This document shows, piece by piece, positions 1 through 13,064 of a stretch of 64,000 nucleotides of DNA (position 1 is its first letter; every line of letters starts with the position of its first letter). Under the pieces are notes generated by a model. It was not told the origin of the DNA, did not search any database, and was given only the letters and a program-made list of their open reading frames with translations. This DNA is from Prinia subflava (taxonomy: Eukaryota > Chordata > Aves > Passeriformes > Cisticolidae): contig NC_086257.1 in the NCBI RefSeq assembly GCF_021018805.1, positions 14,442,693-14,506,692 on the forward strand, in the 5' to 3' direction. The translations under genes were made by a program, and so were the position numbers.

Positions 1-172
1 AACCTTTGGAGCAAGCTGCTTCCTCTCCAGTTGGTTAACATTTGTATCCAGCTGAACTCCTGGGGTGATAACTACAGCAAACCTCCTCCTCTGAGGCAGA
101 TAAATAAAACATACTGTAAAGAAAAGTACAGGGTATTGGCACATCTCTCCCACAGGCTGGAAGCAGCTGAAT

Positions 173-413
173 GCCGCATCCCAGCGAAGGCGAGGAACGA
201 GCCGGTGGTTTTTTTCCCAGGCAGGTTCTGCTCACTCTCTGCCTTTCTCCCTGGTAACTGATCCATTTTTTTTTTTTTTTTTTGTTCCTCCTTCCCCCTG
301 GCTGGTGCACAGAGCCATGCCCCGGCACAGGACACAGCAGCATCTTTGCTAATTCTCAAAGTGCCACCTACAGTTTGCGCGAGTGTGCGAGCAAACACAG
401 CGCCAGGCGGAGA
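173..413. promoter_or_regulatory. Local CpG cluster, possible regulatory element
   Basis: About a dozen CpG dinucleotides fall in roughly 240 bases, in a window that is otherwise strongly CpG-depleted. At 373-396 two 6-base arms, GTTTGC and GCAAAC, flank a CpG-rich 12-base centre, giving an inverted repeat. Local CpG retention can mark an unmethylated promoter or enhancer. No TATA box, transcript evidence or adjoining exon is visible, so the regulatory reading is inference. Confidence 0.2.
266..283. repeat. Poly-T run (T18)
   Basis: Eighteen consecutive T. This is a simple mononucleotide repeat. It could be a relic of a minus-strand poly-A tail, but no retroposed body can be recognised beside it. 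Confidence 0.9.
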
Positions 414-1000
414 TGGAGACATCCCACAAATGATAAATATATCTCTGAGTGCTGAGACATGATCAAACCAGCCCGTGGCTCTCACATGAGAGGACAGAAG
501 TCTGGAAATGCTTCTGTTCTGGGAGCAGGTCTTCTGCCTGCGGGGGAAATCAGGCAGGGAGCACACAAACGCAGCAGGGCACAGCAAGCCCTGCAGGGAA
601 GGAGACAGGCTCCTTCTGACTGCTCCTCGTGTGCTCTCTGAGTGGTCTCCATTCCTAGCTCAGAAGAACTACCACAAAACCAGAATAGGGATGCAGTACC
701 TGTTTCCCCTCTGATGAAATGCAGCAGTGGATGTGGCAGCACCAGCTCCCCAGAGGTGCCACAAAGATGATGAGATGTGGGGACAAGTGCTGCAGTGGGG
801 CAGTGCAGTGGCCTCCACAGTCACAGTGCTTTGGCAATCCCTGCACCACGGCCATCCCACCCCTGCCAAAAGGGCCCTGCACAGTGGAGAGGCTTTTTTT
901 AGACTGTAAGGAAGGCAAATAGGGCAAAGGAAATGAATGCAACAGCTGAGAGGCTTAGGGTTTAATCAGAGCTGGCTTTCTACTGCTTGCTTGCTTTCTT

Positions 1001-4000
1001 CACTTATTTTCAAAGGAAAATGTCCACGTTTATAGAATATATAGAAAACCCCAAAACCCAAACAACTATTCCCTGTTCCCACTGTGCAATTGAAATAGAG
1101 GGGATAAAAAGGTTTTGTTTGCTTTTTATTAATTTTCTTGCAGAGGTAATTTGAAAGAAATAAGTGAGGAATTCATTGTGTTGTCTTACAGCAGTCGGGC
1201 TGGTTGGGGAGCTCACAAAAGCCATTCCTAGATCCACAGGAAAAACAGTGGCCAAACACCCTCTCAGCTTGAGGCTTTCCTTGGAGTTTTCCTCCCTCAC
1301 CTGTTTTGTTTGGGGGGTTCTGACAGTCCTGTGCATAGCTTTATTTCCTCCTTGGGGTTTCGTCCAGCCCACAGCAGGCTGTGATGAACTGCCACCATCA
1401 GGGGATTGCACTGAGCAGATTTCCACTGGTGCTATGTGCAGAGCTCAAACAAACTCGCCATGGTTTGTTGAAGAGCCTGATCCTGGCTGGAAAAACCCCT
1501 TCTCAGGCTCGAGCAGATGTTTGCAGCACAAGACTTGGAGAGGCTGGAGCGCTCTGCTCTGGAGCTCCTCCATCCTTTCTGCCCCCTGCTCCAACCAACC
1601 CCAGAGAACCCAGCAACAGCCACTGTTTGGGCATGGGCACACTTGAAAATGGTTATTTACAGAGATTTCACTTGGACTGACAGGAAAACAGGAACACAGA
1701 ATGGTTTTTAAATACACTCTGTGGCTAAAAGCCTGGAAACAGCTGGCCTCTGGCCAGGCTGTGAGAATGAACAATGATATTTTGGGGCAGAGACGGAGGC
1801 GAGCCCAGATTCTTCCTGCTATAATTTGACTTTTTTGAATGTACTTAAATGGAGAGGTTGTTAACTAATCGGATGTCTTTCAGTTTGACTCTTAGCTTTG
1901 GCTCATGATACAGCAGATACACAAAGAGCACATTCCCTATATCCCCTTCAGTCATCAGTTATTCCTCTCACCCATCAGTTTCTTTCTTTCTTTTATTTTT
2001 TTAATATTTCTTTGCTGTAAGTTTAGACCTTCTGTGAGAAAAAGAACATGGAAAAACTTTTCTTCTTTTCTGTTCCTAATAAACACTTTTATTCTGCATG
2101 CTAACAGATTTCTTGGCTTCTGAAGAAGTAAATAAAATGTTAGGAAGTCAAAATCAAAGATGAAATATTGAGGTTATCCAAACTTCTTATTTCCTTTACA
2201 GCTCTGCCATCAACCATTTGAGATTTTAGTTTCTGTTCCAAAACAGCAAGCAAGAAAGCAGTTTACAAATTCTTCAGAACTCCCACGGAAATGGGAAAAA
2301 ACAGTCTTACTTAACCATCTGGACAACCACTGTGTCTGCTCCAGCTCGTGGCTGTCAGACCCCAATCTCCTCATCAGTGGTGGCAGCAGCCACCTCCACC
2401 CACAGGGGACGGGACCCCAGTGACCCCAGCACGAGGCTGTGGTGCTGTGGGGCTTGTCCTGCACCCTCCTGTGCTGGCAGGACACAAAGTCACCGAGGGC
2501 TGGCCCAACACCCTTGGGAAAGGCACAGAAAACTCCTTCAGAGTGGGTCTGGCAGTATTTGGGGTTGAAGGAGCACGTAAATCACTGTTCCTGAGACAGG
2601 CTCGCAGCTCTTTGCAACAATACAAGAATAACTAAACAGGCCTGTGATTATCTTTAGGGTGTTTTTGATCAGCAGGTGGTCACTCATCTGGCAGATCTTA
2701 GGCACACTACTCTCCTGGTCTCGTTCTGCTAGAGAGAGATATTTGTTGGGGGTGGAAAGAAGAAAATTGAAAATGCAAAAGGAAAACTTGACCAGACTAC
2801 TCCCACTCTTTGAAAACCCAAAATACATGCGTGCATGAGGTGGCTAGATGGGAGATAAATCCCAGCTGTATGTGGAGTCACTCAGCAGTATCCTTGTTTG
2901 TACTCCTTCCCTCCATTGAATTCTGCTGGCCTGGAGCCTTGCAGAGGGTTAGGAGCCCCAGGGAACAGGGGGAGCCTTGGTCAGGGATGGTCCCACAGCC
3001 CCACACTTGTCTGGAGGAACCTGCTGCCATCAGGAGCTGGACCAGGACTGGGAGGTCCCACAGGAGAAGACAAACACAGGTAACTGAAGGTCCTCAATGT
3101 TTAGTTGCAAATGGGTGAGGAGACAGCTTGTTGCCTGAGGGACAAAATGCAGAAATACAGAAAACCAGTCCTATGGCAAGCTTTGCTGCCCGTTTCATGA
3201 GGAAAACACAATTTTGGCAATCCTGCTGCAATCCTGTACCATTTTGTTGACGCCAGTGCTGTGCTATAACCAAGTATGTTTGAGGGATAGAGGACAGTCA
3301 GATAACCCTGAAAGTAACTCCCTGAGTTTGAGAGATCACAAAAGTCCTTCAAGCAGGGACACACTGCAGAGATGTCAGAAATGAAACAGTGGGATGGACA
3401 ACAATCAAAATTCTGAGTTTTTCCCTTAGAGACCACAGTAGCCAGCTGTGGCAAACCAGTCCAGAGGAAACCCTACCACGTGAATTCCAGCTGTCATATA
3501 GGGACTCCTAATGTTTTACACTTTTCTATAGGTCTGAAACACCCCAGCAGAGGAGCAGGTCCAGGGGCTGAGGTCGGCTGAAGCCCAAGAATAAGGTGTG
3601 GCACCACTGCAACAGCCTGATCAGAAGGAAAGCAGGGGTGCAGTGAGTCCAGTGACCTGGACCCAGACCCTCGTGGGGCCATGGAACTGGTGAGTGACCT
3701 TGCAAGGACCCTCCTCCTCCAGGCTGCCAGTTCACACCTTTAACTCTTAACTGACAGGGATGCAGTTTGTTAAATCCTCTCACAGAGCCTTGCACAAGAG
3801 AATCCTCTCAGAAAATGCCATCAAAACACTGCTGAAATGCAAACAGAACAACGGAGCAAACAGGGGCATGAGGTTATGGTTCAAGGGGCACATTTTGCAT
3901 CGAGAGGCAGCAGGCTCCACACACTGGTGGGCTGCCAAAGCTGGCTTTCCTTGGCACATATTAGCCTGCCTCCCTCGTGGAAATGGCTCTGTGTGTGCAT

Positions 4001-5644
4001 GTCCCAGCAGCTGGCAGGGCTGTGACCCTCTCCCCTCCTCTTTGGACTCCTTCTGAACGTGTCCTGGGTAGCTGTGCAGGTAAACAATACATGAGAATGT
4101 GTGTGAGGAGGAGTGTGCAAGACAGGGGGACAGAAGAAAGGAGAATATGAGAAACCAGACATCTAACAAAGAAGGAGGAAAAAATTATCAGGCAAAGCAG
4201 TGAGATGAGAGAGTGCACCGTTATTAGAGGCAAGAAGTGAAAAGAGGCAAATTAAACACTGGTTCAAACCAGAGTAAAAATAACACAGGCAAAAGGCTGC
4301 AAAGGAATATAACTGATGTCTTTCAGTAGGTGCTATCACACTCATATACCTGCTCTGCCAGCTTTGCAGAGGAGCACATCCTGAAATTAACTGCAGGGCA
4401 GGAGGATGGTCCTGGAAGCAGCCCTGGCTGTGGCCCTCATGTGCTCCAGCTGGGGCACCTGAAATAACAAACCTGGGGACAGCTGCTGGGTCACTGTAGT
4501 TCGTTTTTTACATCAAGTATTGACCAGTCACTGCAAAAGAACTTGGCTCTGTGGCTGCTTTTTGAGACATCTGCACCTCCCTTCACCCACAAAAGCAGAT
4601 GGGGTCTGGTCCATGGAGCTAAATCCAGCTAAAAGCCAAAGTTATATCCGGATACAAAATTAATTGATGCAGAATTCTTCATGTTGCAGGGTCAAGAAGG
4701 ATGTCACTATTAAGATATATCAGAAAGTTAAGACAGACTCAAAGTCCATACATTTATACTTGATTTCCAGTCTGGTCACAAAATTAAAACTAGGGATGAG
4801 GTCAAGATCAAAACTTAATCTCAGGCCATGACCTCCCTTCTGTGCCCCTGTCCAGCTGGATCCACAGAATGAGCTGCATTAATCTCTGGGGACAGCAAAG
4901 AAAACTGAAAGCAAAGCAAAGCAGGACTTTATGTGTAAGAAAGACTCATATGACAGGGTATAAAGCAATGATAATGCATCACTGAAAAAATTCACAACTG
5001 ATTGGATGCATCCTGGGGTTGTCTCCTGAGTCCCTTCCCAAAGCAGGCTCTGTCCTTATCCTGGATGCCCAAATTCATGACCAAGTGTCATCAGTACATA
5101 TCCCAAGGGTGCAGCTGGTGCAGCTGGTGCCACTGTTACCTGTGGCTCACACTCAGACACCTGAGGAAGTGTAGGGCACTGGAGAGGTAAAAGTGAGTCA
5201 CTCCACACCTGGGTGCCTGCCCTGCTCAGTCCTCACACCCCCAGGCCTAGCTTAAGGGCAGGAATGTCTCTAAGGTTTTAAGGAAGCTGTCCTGCTCCCT
5301 TTCCTTGTTTTCCTGCCTGACCTGTGCCAGGTGATTGCAGTTCAGCTCCCTCCCTGCAAAAGAAGAATCACAGAACCCCCCTGCTCCAAGACAGCATTGA
5401 AGAATAAATGCATTAACAGTTGTATTTGGCACAACAGCAATGAGGGGTTGGATGAATAGGAAAGGTCACTGCACATTTGATTTCTAATGTTACATCCCCC
5501 ATCAGACCAAGTAACCTGACTTTATCTAAGTGCCACTCATGCTGAAGCCTCTGGAGAGAGACCAGGCAGCCTCCTCTGAATAATCTCAAGAGTGGAAAGA
5601 CCAGCCCTGGCCACTCTGTGGTTCTGCTGTCTCTTCTCTTACAG
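1001..5644. other. Gene-free stretch, mostly unique sequence
   Basis: No coding region is supported. The stretch 1975-2010 is T-rich and low in complexity. Near 5110-5130 a short CAGCTGGTG motif is repeated in tandem, giving adjacent E-box-like CAGCTG cores. The frames seen here reach 160 codons but lack domains, and they overlap open frames on the opposite strand, which is typical of chance. Confidence 0.55.
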
Positions 5645-5803
5645 TGCTCCCCCACATTTCCAGGAGTGCACACTCTCAGAGACCCGGAGAGCTGAGCAGA
5701 ATGAAATACGAAGGGAAAACAAAGCCCTAGGACACATATTTATATGCAGTCATAAAAACACAATTCTAGCTTGGATTGTGTATTATCCTGGCAATCTCCA
5801 AGT
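5645..5803 (+). other. Candidate exon, unrecognised, weak
   Basis: A 159-base interval starts after the acceptor TTCTCTTACAG and ends at the strong donor GTAAGTA. One frame is open throughout, entering with one base of a split codon and leaving with two, so the exon would be phase-symmetric. The 52 complete codons include a charged stretch (ETRRAEQNEIRREN) followed by a hydrophobic end. I recognise no family. Intervals of this kind arise by chance in long non-coding sequence, and no neighbouring exon in a compatible phase was found. Confidence 0.12.
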
Positions 5804-5810
5804 GTAAGTA

Positions 5811-8800
5811 CATGCTACTCCAACTAATCTGAGGTGAATCCAAATGTTAGTGCACCATTTATTTGCTTTAATATGAATATAGGTCTTTGGAGAAAAGAGA
5901 AGCTGCGTTTGTGTGCCTGTGTGATAGACAGGTGGGTTTGAAACATTGACTAAACATTTTTTTATAGGTAGGATCCACGCTATGAACTCTTTAAAGAATA
6001 ATAGTTTTACTTCAAGCCCCTTGTCCTCCCCTCCCTCCAACTCAGTGCTGCTGCTCTGCTTTGGGAGCTCTGTAACTCCAGATTTCTTGGTTCAGCCAAG
6101 GAATAGCAGAAATAACAAGGAAAGGGGGGAGGAAGGTCGAGCTGACCTTGTGCTGTCTGGGTAGGAGCCTGCTGGGGACCATCCACGTCTGCCTGAAGCG
6201 GCCTCCCCGTGGGGAAGGCTGCTGCTGCTGGAGTTAATATTCACACCCACTCTGTGCAGGGCTTGCAGGTACCCAAGGAGCAATTAACCTGCCACAAACG
6301 CTTGTTTAGTCATTTTTAATCCAAGGCATTGACAGGAAAAAATTATGTTTTTTCCTACTTGGCTTAGAGTAATGATGTCTACAGATTTAGTGATGAAAAG
6401 CTTCCTAAAAGGAATTCTCAAACAATGAGCCCTCCAAGCAGCCTCTCTTTACCCTCTGATTTTCATGCAGTGAGGAATTTAGATTTTCTATGGCTTATAC
6501 CTGCTTTTGTGAGGGAAATGCCCTTTTAAAACATGCCAGTGCCTCCTTACTGGTACAGCTGCCTTGCACTTAGAAAGAAACAGTTAAAAGAAAGAAATAA
6601 AATCTTATGCCAGAGCCAGACCTGCTGTCTCAATTCCTTTGAGTCAATCAGCACACTGATGCTGCTGTAAATCAAAGGCAATTCTGCAGTACAACACCAT
6701 TTTGTAAGGCAGGTACTGCCCTGCAAAGGTAAATGCATCTGCATATTAACAGTCAGAATTTATTCAAAGTTCATAATTTTCCAGTGTTTTGCTTACAGTC
6801 TCAGTATTCAAACACATTATTTTAACTGACATATTTAAGTGAAGTGCCAAAGACATATGTACAGGGCATATACTATAGATGTGTAGATACATCACACATG
6901 CATATTTATTTCACTACACAAGAAGATGGAATCGTTGCTATATCTCATGTAAGGCTGGTTGCTGTTTTCTGTAGATCATGACAGCCTCAGTTGGAAAACT
7001 ACAGGAAATTAGCCTTGAATACTCTGCATAAATTCTCAGCTTTTGAGGAGCTGCAAGAAATCAACTTATATTCAAGTTAAAACTGTTCTTCAAGAAACAT
7101 GCACATTCTGAAAAATGTGATTTTTCAAGCCAGTTTAACTAAAGACTGTGGAGCAGAGGAAATGAATGTGCAAAAGAAAAGACTTGAGAGCACCCTAAGA
7201 ATATTTATATTGTTAATTACCAGAGACGAACAAAATATCAGTGTGTCTTGTTGTCACTCTATGCTCCAATATCATTACAAAAATGAAACAAGGCTTAACA
7301 TTGTGGAATGCTTTTTGTACAAACCTGTAGTTTACTATGAATTTGTTACCACAGTTCTTGTTCTTTAATTAGTAAAAGGGACACTCAGCAGCAGAAGCAT
7401 GGCTTTTCTGGAAAGCCAGAGCTTGGCTGAGATACATTTTCTAATTTAGGATTTCCAATGTTTTAAGAACTAGGTCCAATCCATCTCCCCCTTTTCTGCA
7501 GTGCAGGCATGTGAATGCATTACCTGAGGCTCTCTACACTCTGAGCACCAGCATCCACAGAAATTCCTGCAAAACCCAACAGGGAGCATAGGATGGCTCA
7601 CCCAAAATGAAAGTGGGATCAGCTGCTGCTGCCTTCGTGATGCAAGAGCACAATCCTCACTCCACATGAACTGGCAACTTTATCATCCACCAAGTCCTTA
7701 ATGTGATGAAGAGGAGAAATAAGCACAGCTATAGAAAAGCTGTGATCAAGAGATGGCTCTCAGAGCACCTCTCACTGGATCAAGCAGTGAAGTTCAGCTA
7801 CATAAGCCAAAGGTTTTTGGGATGAAGGATAAAATCTGGGTTCTTGCCAGCTTTGTCTTCAGTCAGTGCCTCGGGTGCTGCACTGATCCGTTGTACCTAT
7901 CACAGGAGGCAGCCTGACTGCCAGGAGCAGGGGCAGCTGGCAATAAATCCCTGTTACAGGGGCTGTCTGAGGCAATTGGCAAGTTTGTAAGCACGGAGAC
8001 TTGCATGCATGTGGTCTGTGCACCTGCACTGAGTGTGCACACAGCCAGTGAATTCCACACTGGATGTTTATATAGATATACATCCAGGACATAAACAGAC
8101 CCCAAAGATGTATTTTTCAATATAACCCATGGCCATCCCATGTGCCCTAAATAATTCAAGGGCAGAAAAGCTACATAACACAGTATCTTTGCTGATAGCA
8201 AAGCAATAATCCCCTCTCTGTGAGGAAATGACAGGTTTGAAATTGCCTTGTGTTCCCAGACTTTAAACTTGGCAGCATGTCGGTTCTTGTAAATGTTTCA
8301 CTCCAGAAGAGTCTGGTGATCCATTATTAGCAGCTAATTCACTGTCAGGCATGTGGGCAACAACATTTGGACAGGAGCGATGAAGCATCAGCTGTTAGTC
8401 TGCTGCACCTCCCCACGTGTTAGAGATGGGAGATTTTCTGACACAGGAATGTATTCTGTGTGCTCTGGGTCACTCTTCTGGTGAGAACAGCAGTTCAGAC
8501 AAAGTCTGGGCTCTGCAGAATCTCTTCTCCTTGTCCTGCAGTCCCCTGTCCCATGGACAGAGGGAAAGTGTTTACAGTAAAAAGAAAAACATGATGGAAA
8601 TAAAAGTGTGAGTGCTCACAATTGATGTCAGCCTGAAAAATCACTGTTGGTTGAAAGTACTTGTGTCTGCTACTTCAAAAATCTTCTGTGGCAGTCAGAT
8701 TGAAGGGGTCATTTTGACTGATGATAATTTCCAATAAACTTCAATTCCTTCATAATGCAGTCTCTTTTTTAAAAAAACCCAAGTAATTAACAGTAATGAA

Positions 8801-11098
8801 CAATTAAAAAAAAAGCTTTACAAATATCACCATGCTCTTAAACAGGAAATCACTAAACTCATTGTATGCTTATCTGCCACAAAAAAGATTCAGTCAGCTC
8901 TTCTATTTATAACAGCATCCCCCTCAACTAATTAGCAGCATTAGCATTCCCAGGCTGTCCACCAGGAGGTTCCAAAGCCCCTCATCTCCTGGTCTGGGTA
9001 CTTTGCGTCATATTCCCATTAGCTCATGGGGGCTTTCTACTACCTGCATCCTCAATAAGTCAAGTTTCTCTCATCTCTTGTCTGTACTTTTGTCACAGCC
9101 AAAGCCTATTTTGCCAGGGAGTCACAGCTCTGCATGTGGGCACAATGGCACACAGCCCAAAATTCTGCCTGAGCTCACCACTGTCACCAAGCCCTCAGTC
9201 CTGGTGGCTGTGTTGTCTCCAAGTCATTTGCAGAGCCATCATAGCAGGCAAGAGCTGTCAGGCAGGAACAATATTAGATTTTTGCCCATGCCTGAGTGAC
9301 AGAGAGAAAAAAAAATCTTTCCAGAGCAAAGGGGGAAAGTCAAATTATTCTGAATATTTGCCAATAGCGGGAGAGATGCTTTCAAAAGGGGTTTTGACAT
9401 CAGATTGAAGCAAAGAAAGAAAATGAAGAGGAGTATGCCCTAAAATACTTTCCCTTGCTGGGCTGTTTGTCTTCTAGGAAATAACAGACTGAGATTGCAC
9501 TGGGAACCCAGCTCAGACTGCAAGGGGAGAAGTTGTGAAGTGAGAAAGGTTGGCTTGGGGAGAGATCAGACACTCGGTGGAGTTGGCAGTGATGCAGTAA
9601 AGGGTGAGGGGAGGAGTGGGGGTGGAAATCCCATCCTAGATTTGACACTTAGGGAACTGCAAAGCTGTGCACGGAATAGAAGTCAGGCAGCTCTTCAAAA
9701 ATAGGCTGGGAAATCCAGCAAAGGTATAAGCTGTGCTGGTGGCTGCTTCTGAAGCCAGGACCTGTGAGGAAAGGGCTGTGAGCATTTGCATTGCCAGGAG
9801 GTGTGCAGAAAGCATTGCACCGTGCTCAGACTATTTACACAATGATTCTCCTGGCTTCTGGAGGTGTTCAGACTGCCCCTCTGAGAAACTCATTTTGTAT
9901 TTATAAGGCTTTATGAACTTGCAAAATCCTTCAGAACTTCTGATCTGTATGTAATTTCCCATGCTTTTCTTCCAGTGCTTTTCTTCTCCATAACAATGTG
10001 TTATTAACCTTCAAAATCTTATTGCACAGCCGTAAAATTCATGTGAGGTTTCAGAGCATTGAGTTTCAATGGTGCAAACTGATCCATCAGAGCCAAAGGA
10101 AAACATGTTCCGGGAAACAAGAGAGGGCAGGAGGGCCACAATAATTGTTCATATGAAAAAAAGAAAGTTGGGGTTGTTTAATACAGGAAGCACACAGCCA
10201 TGTTCTTTACTCACAGGGGGAAGGTACAGAGAAAGAGAAAGGTACAGTGAATGTGAAGATCAAAAAGGGGAAGAAAACAATTTCTGGCCTTCTCCAAATT
10301 GTCCTTCATACTGCAGGGTAGGTGCTCTGAAACCCAACCGTGCATGTCCTCAGGGCATGTTGTTTCATGGCCAATACTTAATCTGCAGCCAAACAAATGC
10401 ACACAGGCACCAAGACTTTCCTTAATATGTTGGTAGGTTCCCAGTAAGAAGATTTGTCACACATCTTGAAATGCAGCCCACAGACCCACTTCTCAGACAT
10501 CCCATGTTTCAAGGAATTGTGGATGCCAAAGGTAGAACAAAGCATTCGCATTTTCTGTGTGATATGGACCACAAGATACCAGTTAGCACATTTTAGATCA
10601 GTAAAATAATTCTCATTACTATTAGTTTATCAGAAGTAAAGTCACATAGTTATAAGGAAAAGAAAAAAAAAGAAAAAAAAAGCTATGGAGAATCTATTCT
10701 GTCTCATCTGTCTCAGTATTAATGGCCTTCTTGCTAAGCAGTTCAGCTCTGACTTTACATTCAATTTTTCTAGATTTGGAAATTGTCAAAAAGCCTGGGT
10801 GAGGCTCTCCAACCCCTGTGATAGAAAGGAGCTGACATTAGCTGATTAAAACAGCACTTCTAGCTCGAGCCTATCTGCATCTCTGAAAATACTATGAATT
10901 TTGACAGGTTTTCAATACATTTGTCCACCCACAGAGCTGATGTCATCTCACTTGCTGGAGGAAACTCTAAGGGATAGATTTCCTTTGGCTCAACAGAGAT
11001 GTCTGAGTAGCAGCAAAGTCTGTTCTTCCACAGTCATTTCAATTAGCAGGGAATAGCCTGAGAATCCATGGGCTGTTGCAGTCAGTCAGTGGCCAGAA
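5811..11098. other. Gene-free stretch, mostly unique sequence
   Basis: No supported gene. Between 6770 and 7100 and between 8750 and 8960 the sequence is AT-rich. At 8060-8087 an 8-base inverted repeat (CTGGATGT / ACATCCAG) encloses a TA-rich loop. At 10658-10681 there is an A-rich run interrupted by G. Frames of up to 118 codons show no recognisable domain. Confidence 0.55.
10658..10681. repeat. A-rich simple repeat
   Basis: Purine run of A tracts broken by single G (AAAAG then A9 G A9). It is low complexity. It could be the tail of a decayed retroposon, but no body is recognisable upstream. Confidence 0.8.
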
Positions 11099-11830
11099 AT
11101 GATTAGAGAGCCTGGCTGGGTGTCTCTTCATCCTGCATCCCTCAGACAGCCCAGCTCTGGTGGTGGGAAGAGCCAGAACTGCCTCTTGCTGAGGTACATG
11201 ACTCAAAGGCATCCTTTCCTCTCTGACACACGGTTATCACTGGGGGGGGACAGGAGGATCCCACACCCAGGGTGTGGAGGGGTTGGGGGCTCTGATGAAG
11301 CCCAGATCAATGAAAGGAGCCAGCCTCCAGCTGCTGCACCCCTGCCCATAGTGCACCATGCCAGCTCAGTCCCACCTTTCCCAACACCTTCTCCTCTCAC
11401 CCCACCCCTTCCCCTGCAATATCCCCATGCAGGGGCAGCCTGGCAGAGGCAGCTCTGGTGCCACGTGTGTCTGTCACTTGTTGCACTGGGTGTTGGGGCT
11501 CTGCACCTCCAAACAAACTCCTGCCTTCATCCCCACGCTGGATCCCACCACTCCTCACCTGCAGAGAAAATGGCAATATTGGGGCATCTCACTTTTTGTG
11601 GCATTCCTTGTGGAACAAGGGAGAAACCCCAGCACTGCCACACTCCTTGGGCAGGCAGCCCTGGCCCCACGCTCCCAGGAGCCCTGCTGGAAGGCAGGTT
11701 TCCCAATTTCCCTGCAGACAGCTCTTCCAGCCTGTTTGGGAAGGGAGTGAGGAAAGTGAGGGGATCTGATATTGGCTCTTCCTACTTGCAGCTTAGAAAT
11801 ATAAGAGCTGTAAAACTAATCAGTTGGTGA
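11099..11830 (+). other. Longest open frame (243 codons), probably chance
   Basis: This is an ATG-initiated frame of 243 codons, the longest in the window. The translation is rich in Pro, Ser, His and Gly because the DNA at 11340-11560 is C-rich and poor in stop codons. I see no domain, signal peptide or convincing membrane segment, and no homologue comes to mind. Other frames on both strands across the same interval are also open for 65-130 codons, which points to composition and not selection. I list it only because it is the longest. It could be a single-exon transcript or a recently arisen frame, but nothing in the sequence supports that. Confidence 0.08.
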
Positions 11831-12987
11831 AATTTTCCTCTGTAGGAGTCACAGCCAGTGAAACAAGCATTAGAAAAAGATGGATGTGGCAGGTCTGATT
11901 AATCCAGGTGCTTTTCCTGAATAACGATAATTGGGCTTTAGCGTGGCTATACGTATAAAATCAAATTTAATCAGCAAATGGACTGCCTCCAAACTTACTG
12001 CCAACCCACCCTCACATTTATCTAGGTCTACTGCTATAATTTCATTGAAATTGAAGTTTTCACCCTGAAAATTTATTCTTTCACCTTTGATGGCATTTTA
12101 ATCCTTTCCTTTGCAAAATACAAATTCAGCCTTTCACTCGAAGCAGTGGAGCTGCATGTTCATGTGCCTGGTCCTGTCAAGAGGCATGAAAGATCAGTGA
12201 ACTTTACCTCACCTTTGGCCACAGGACTGTGTTAATTCACAGCTTAGAAGGAGGAAACAGCAGGGCAATGCACTGAGTGTCAGCTGGAGCTGCCAGCAGG
12301 AAAATTCACCTGAATATCCAAAGTAGAGGAATAGACTTCACCAGCTCCAGAAGCAGCCCTGTGAACTGCTAATTGTGGTTGGCCTTTATCTCCATTGGCT
12401 TTCTTAGTTAGAGCAAATGCAATGTGGCTCGTTAGTAGAGCAGCACACAGCCACAAGTGTAATTACAGTAATTACTTCCCTCAGCTACCCCAATCACGAG
12501 CGTCTGAGCACCATCCCTCTGGATAGTCAGAGGACCTGGAGAGGACACTTGAAATGCATCCTGCTCTTGTGATGATATGGAAGATCCTCAGAGATTCTCT
12601 GAGTGGTTGTGAGGCAGCTTCAAGGCCTTTAGTGTTACCTTGTTATTTATCTGATGTTTGAGGTTCCCTGGGTTAACAAGCAGCCTTCTGCCTCACAGCA
12701 CCAGTGAGACCCAGGCTGTGCTCCAAGGGGGGATAACCCCAGCACAGCAGAGCTCAAACCTCCCTGGCCAATGCTTGGTAGCTGTGGTTGGACTCCAGCT
12801 CCCAGACCTGCCCAACAATCCCTGGCATCCCACTGTGCCTGGCTTGGCTCTGCTCACAGACAGCAGACAGAGCTTCTTGACCTCCAGCCAAGCCAAGTTA
12901 TTGCCTGGATTGCCTGGCTGGGATCAGCAGCAGAGATGTTCTGAACTCTTTGGATTGTTGCCTGCTGAGGGGAATGCTCCCACAGGT
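11831..12987. other. Gene-free stretch
   Basis: AT-rich, unique-looking sequence at 11850-12130, then mixed composition to the minisatellite. No supported gene, repeat family or RNA gene is visible. A 205-codon open frame beginning with TTG at 12658 runs into the minisatellite and is judged to be chance. Confidence 0.5.
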
Positions 12988-13064
12988 ACAAACACACGTG
13001 TACACAAACACACATGTACACAAACACACATGTACACAAACACACATGTACACAAACACACATG
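12988..13064. repeat. 16-bp minisatellite, about 4.8 copies
   Basis: The unit ACAAACACACATGTAC is repeated head to tail. The first copy has G for A at the eleventh base; copies two to four are identical; the last is cut off after 13 bases. Each unit contains the palindromic core ACATGT. Because 16 is not a multiple of three, all reading frames are cycled through the array, and one frame stays open because no phase creates a stop codon. Near-identical copies suggest recent expansion and possible length polymorphism. Confidence 0.95.

Larger units (their letters stand above)
1..1000. other. Non-coding sequence, no gene seen
   Basis: Unique-looking sequence with no frame that resembles a known protein. 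It contains a run of 18 T at 266-283 and a local concentration of CpG between 173 and 413, listed separately. The region 720-900 is GC-richer but shows no repeat family that I recognise. Overlapping frames on both strands here are 60-171 codons long and look like chance frames. Confidence 0.6.

Noticed and set aside
7099..7368. 89-codon plus-strand frame in AT-rich DNA
   Set aside because: No homology recognised and no transcript signals; length within chance range.
8060..8087. Hairpin CTGGATGT / ACATCCAG considered as a small RNA precursor
   Set aside because: The stem is only 8 bp, far short of a microRNA precursor.
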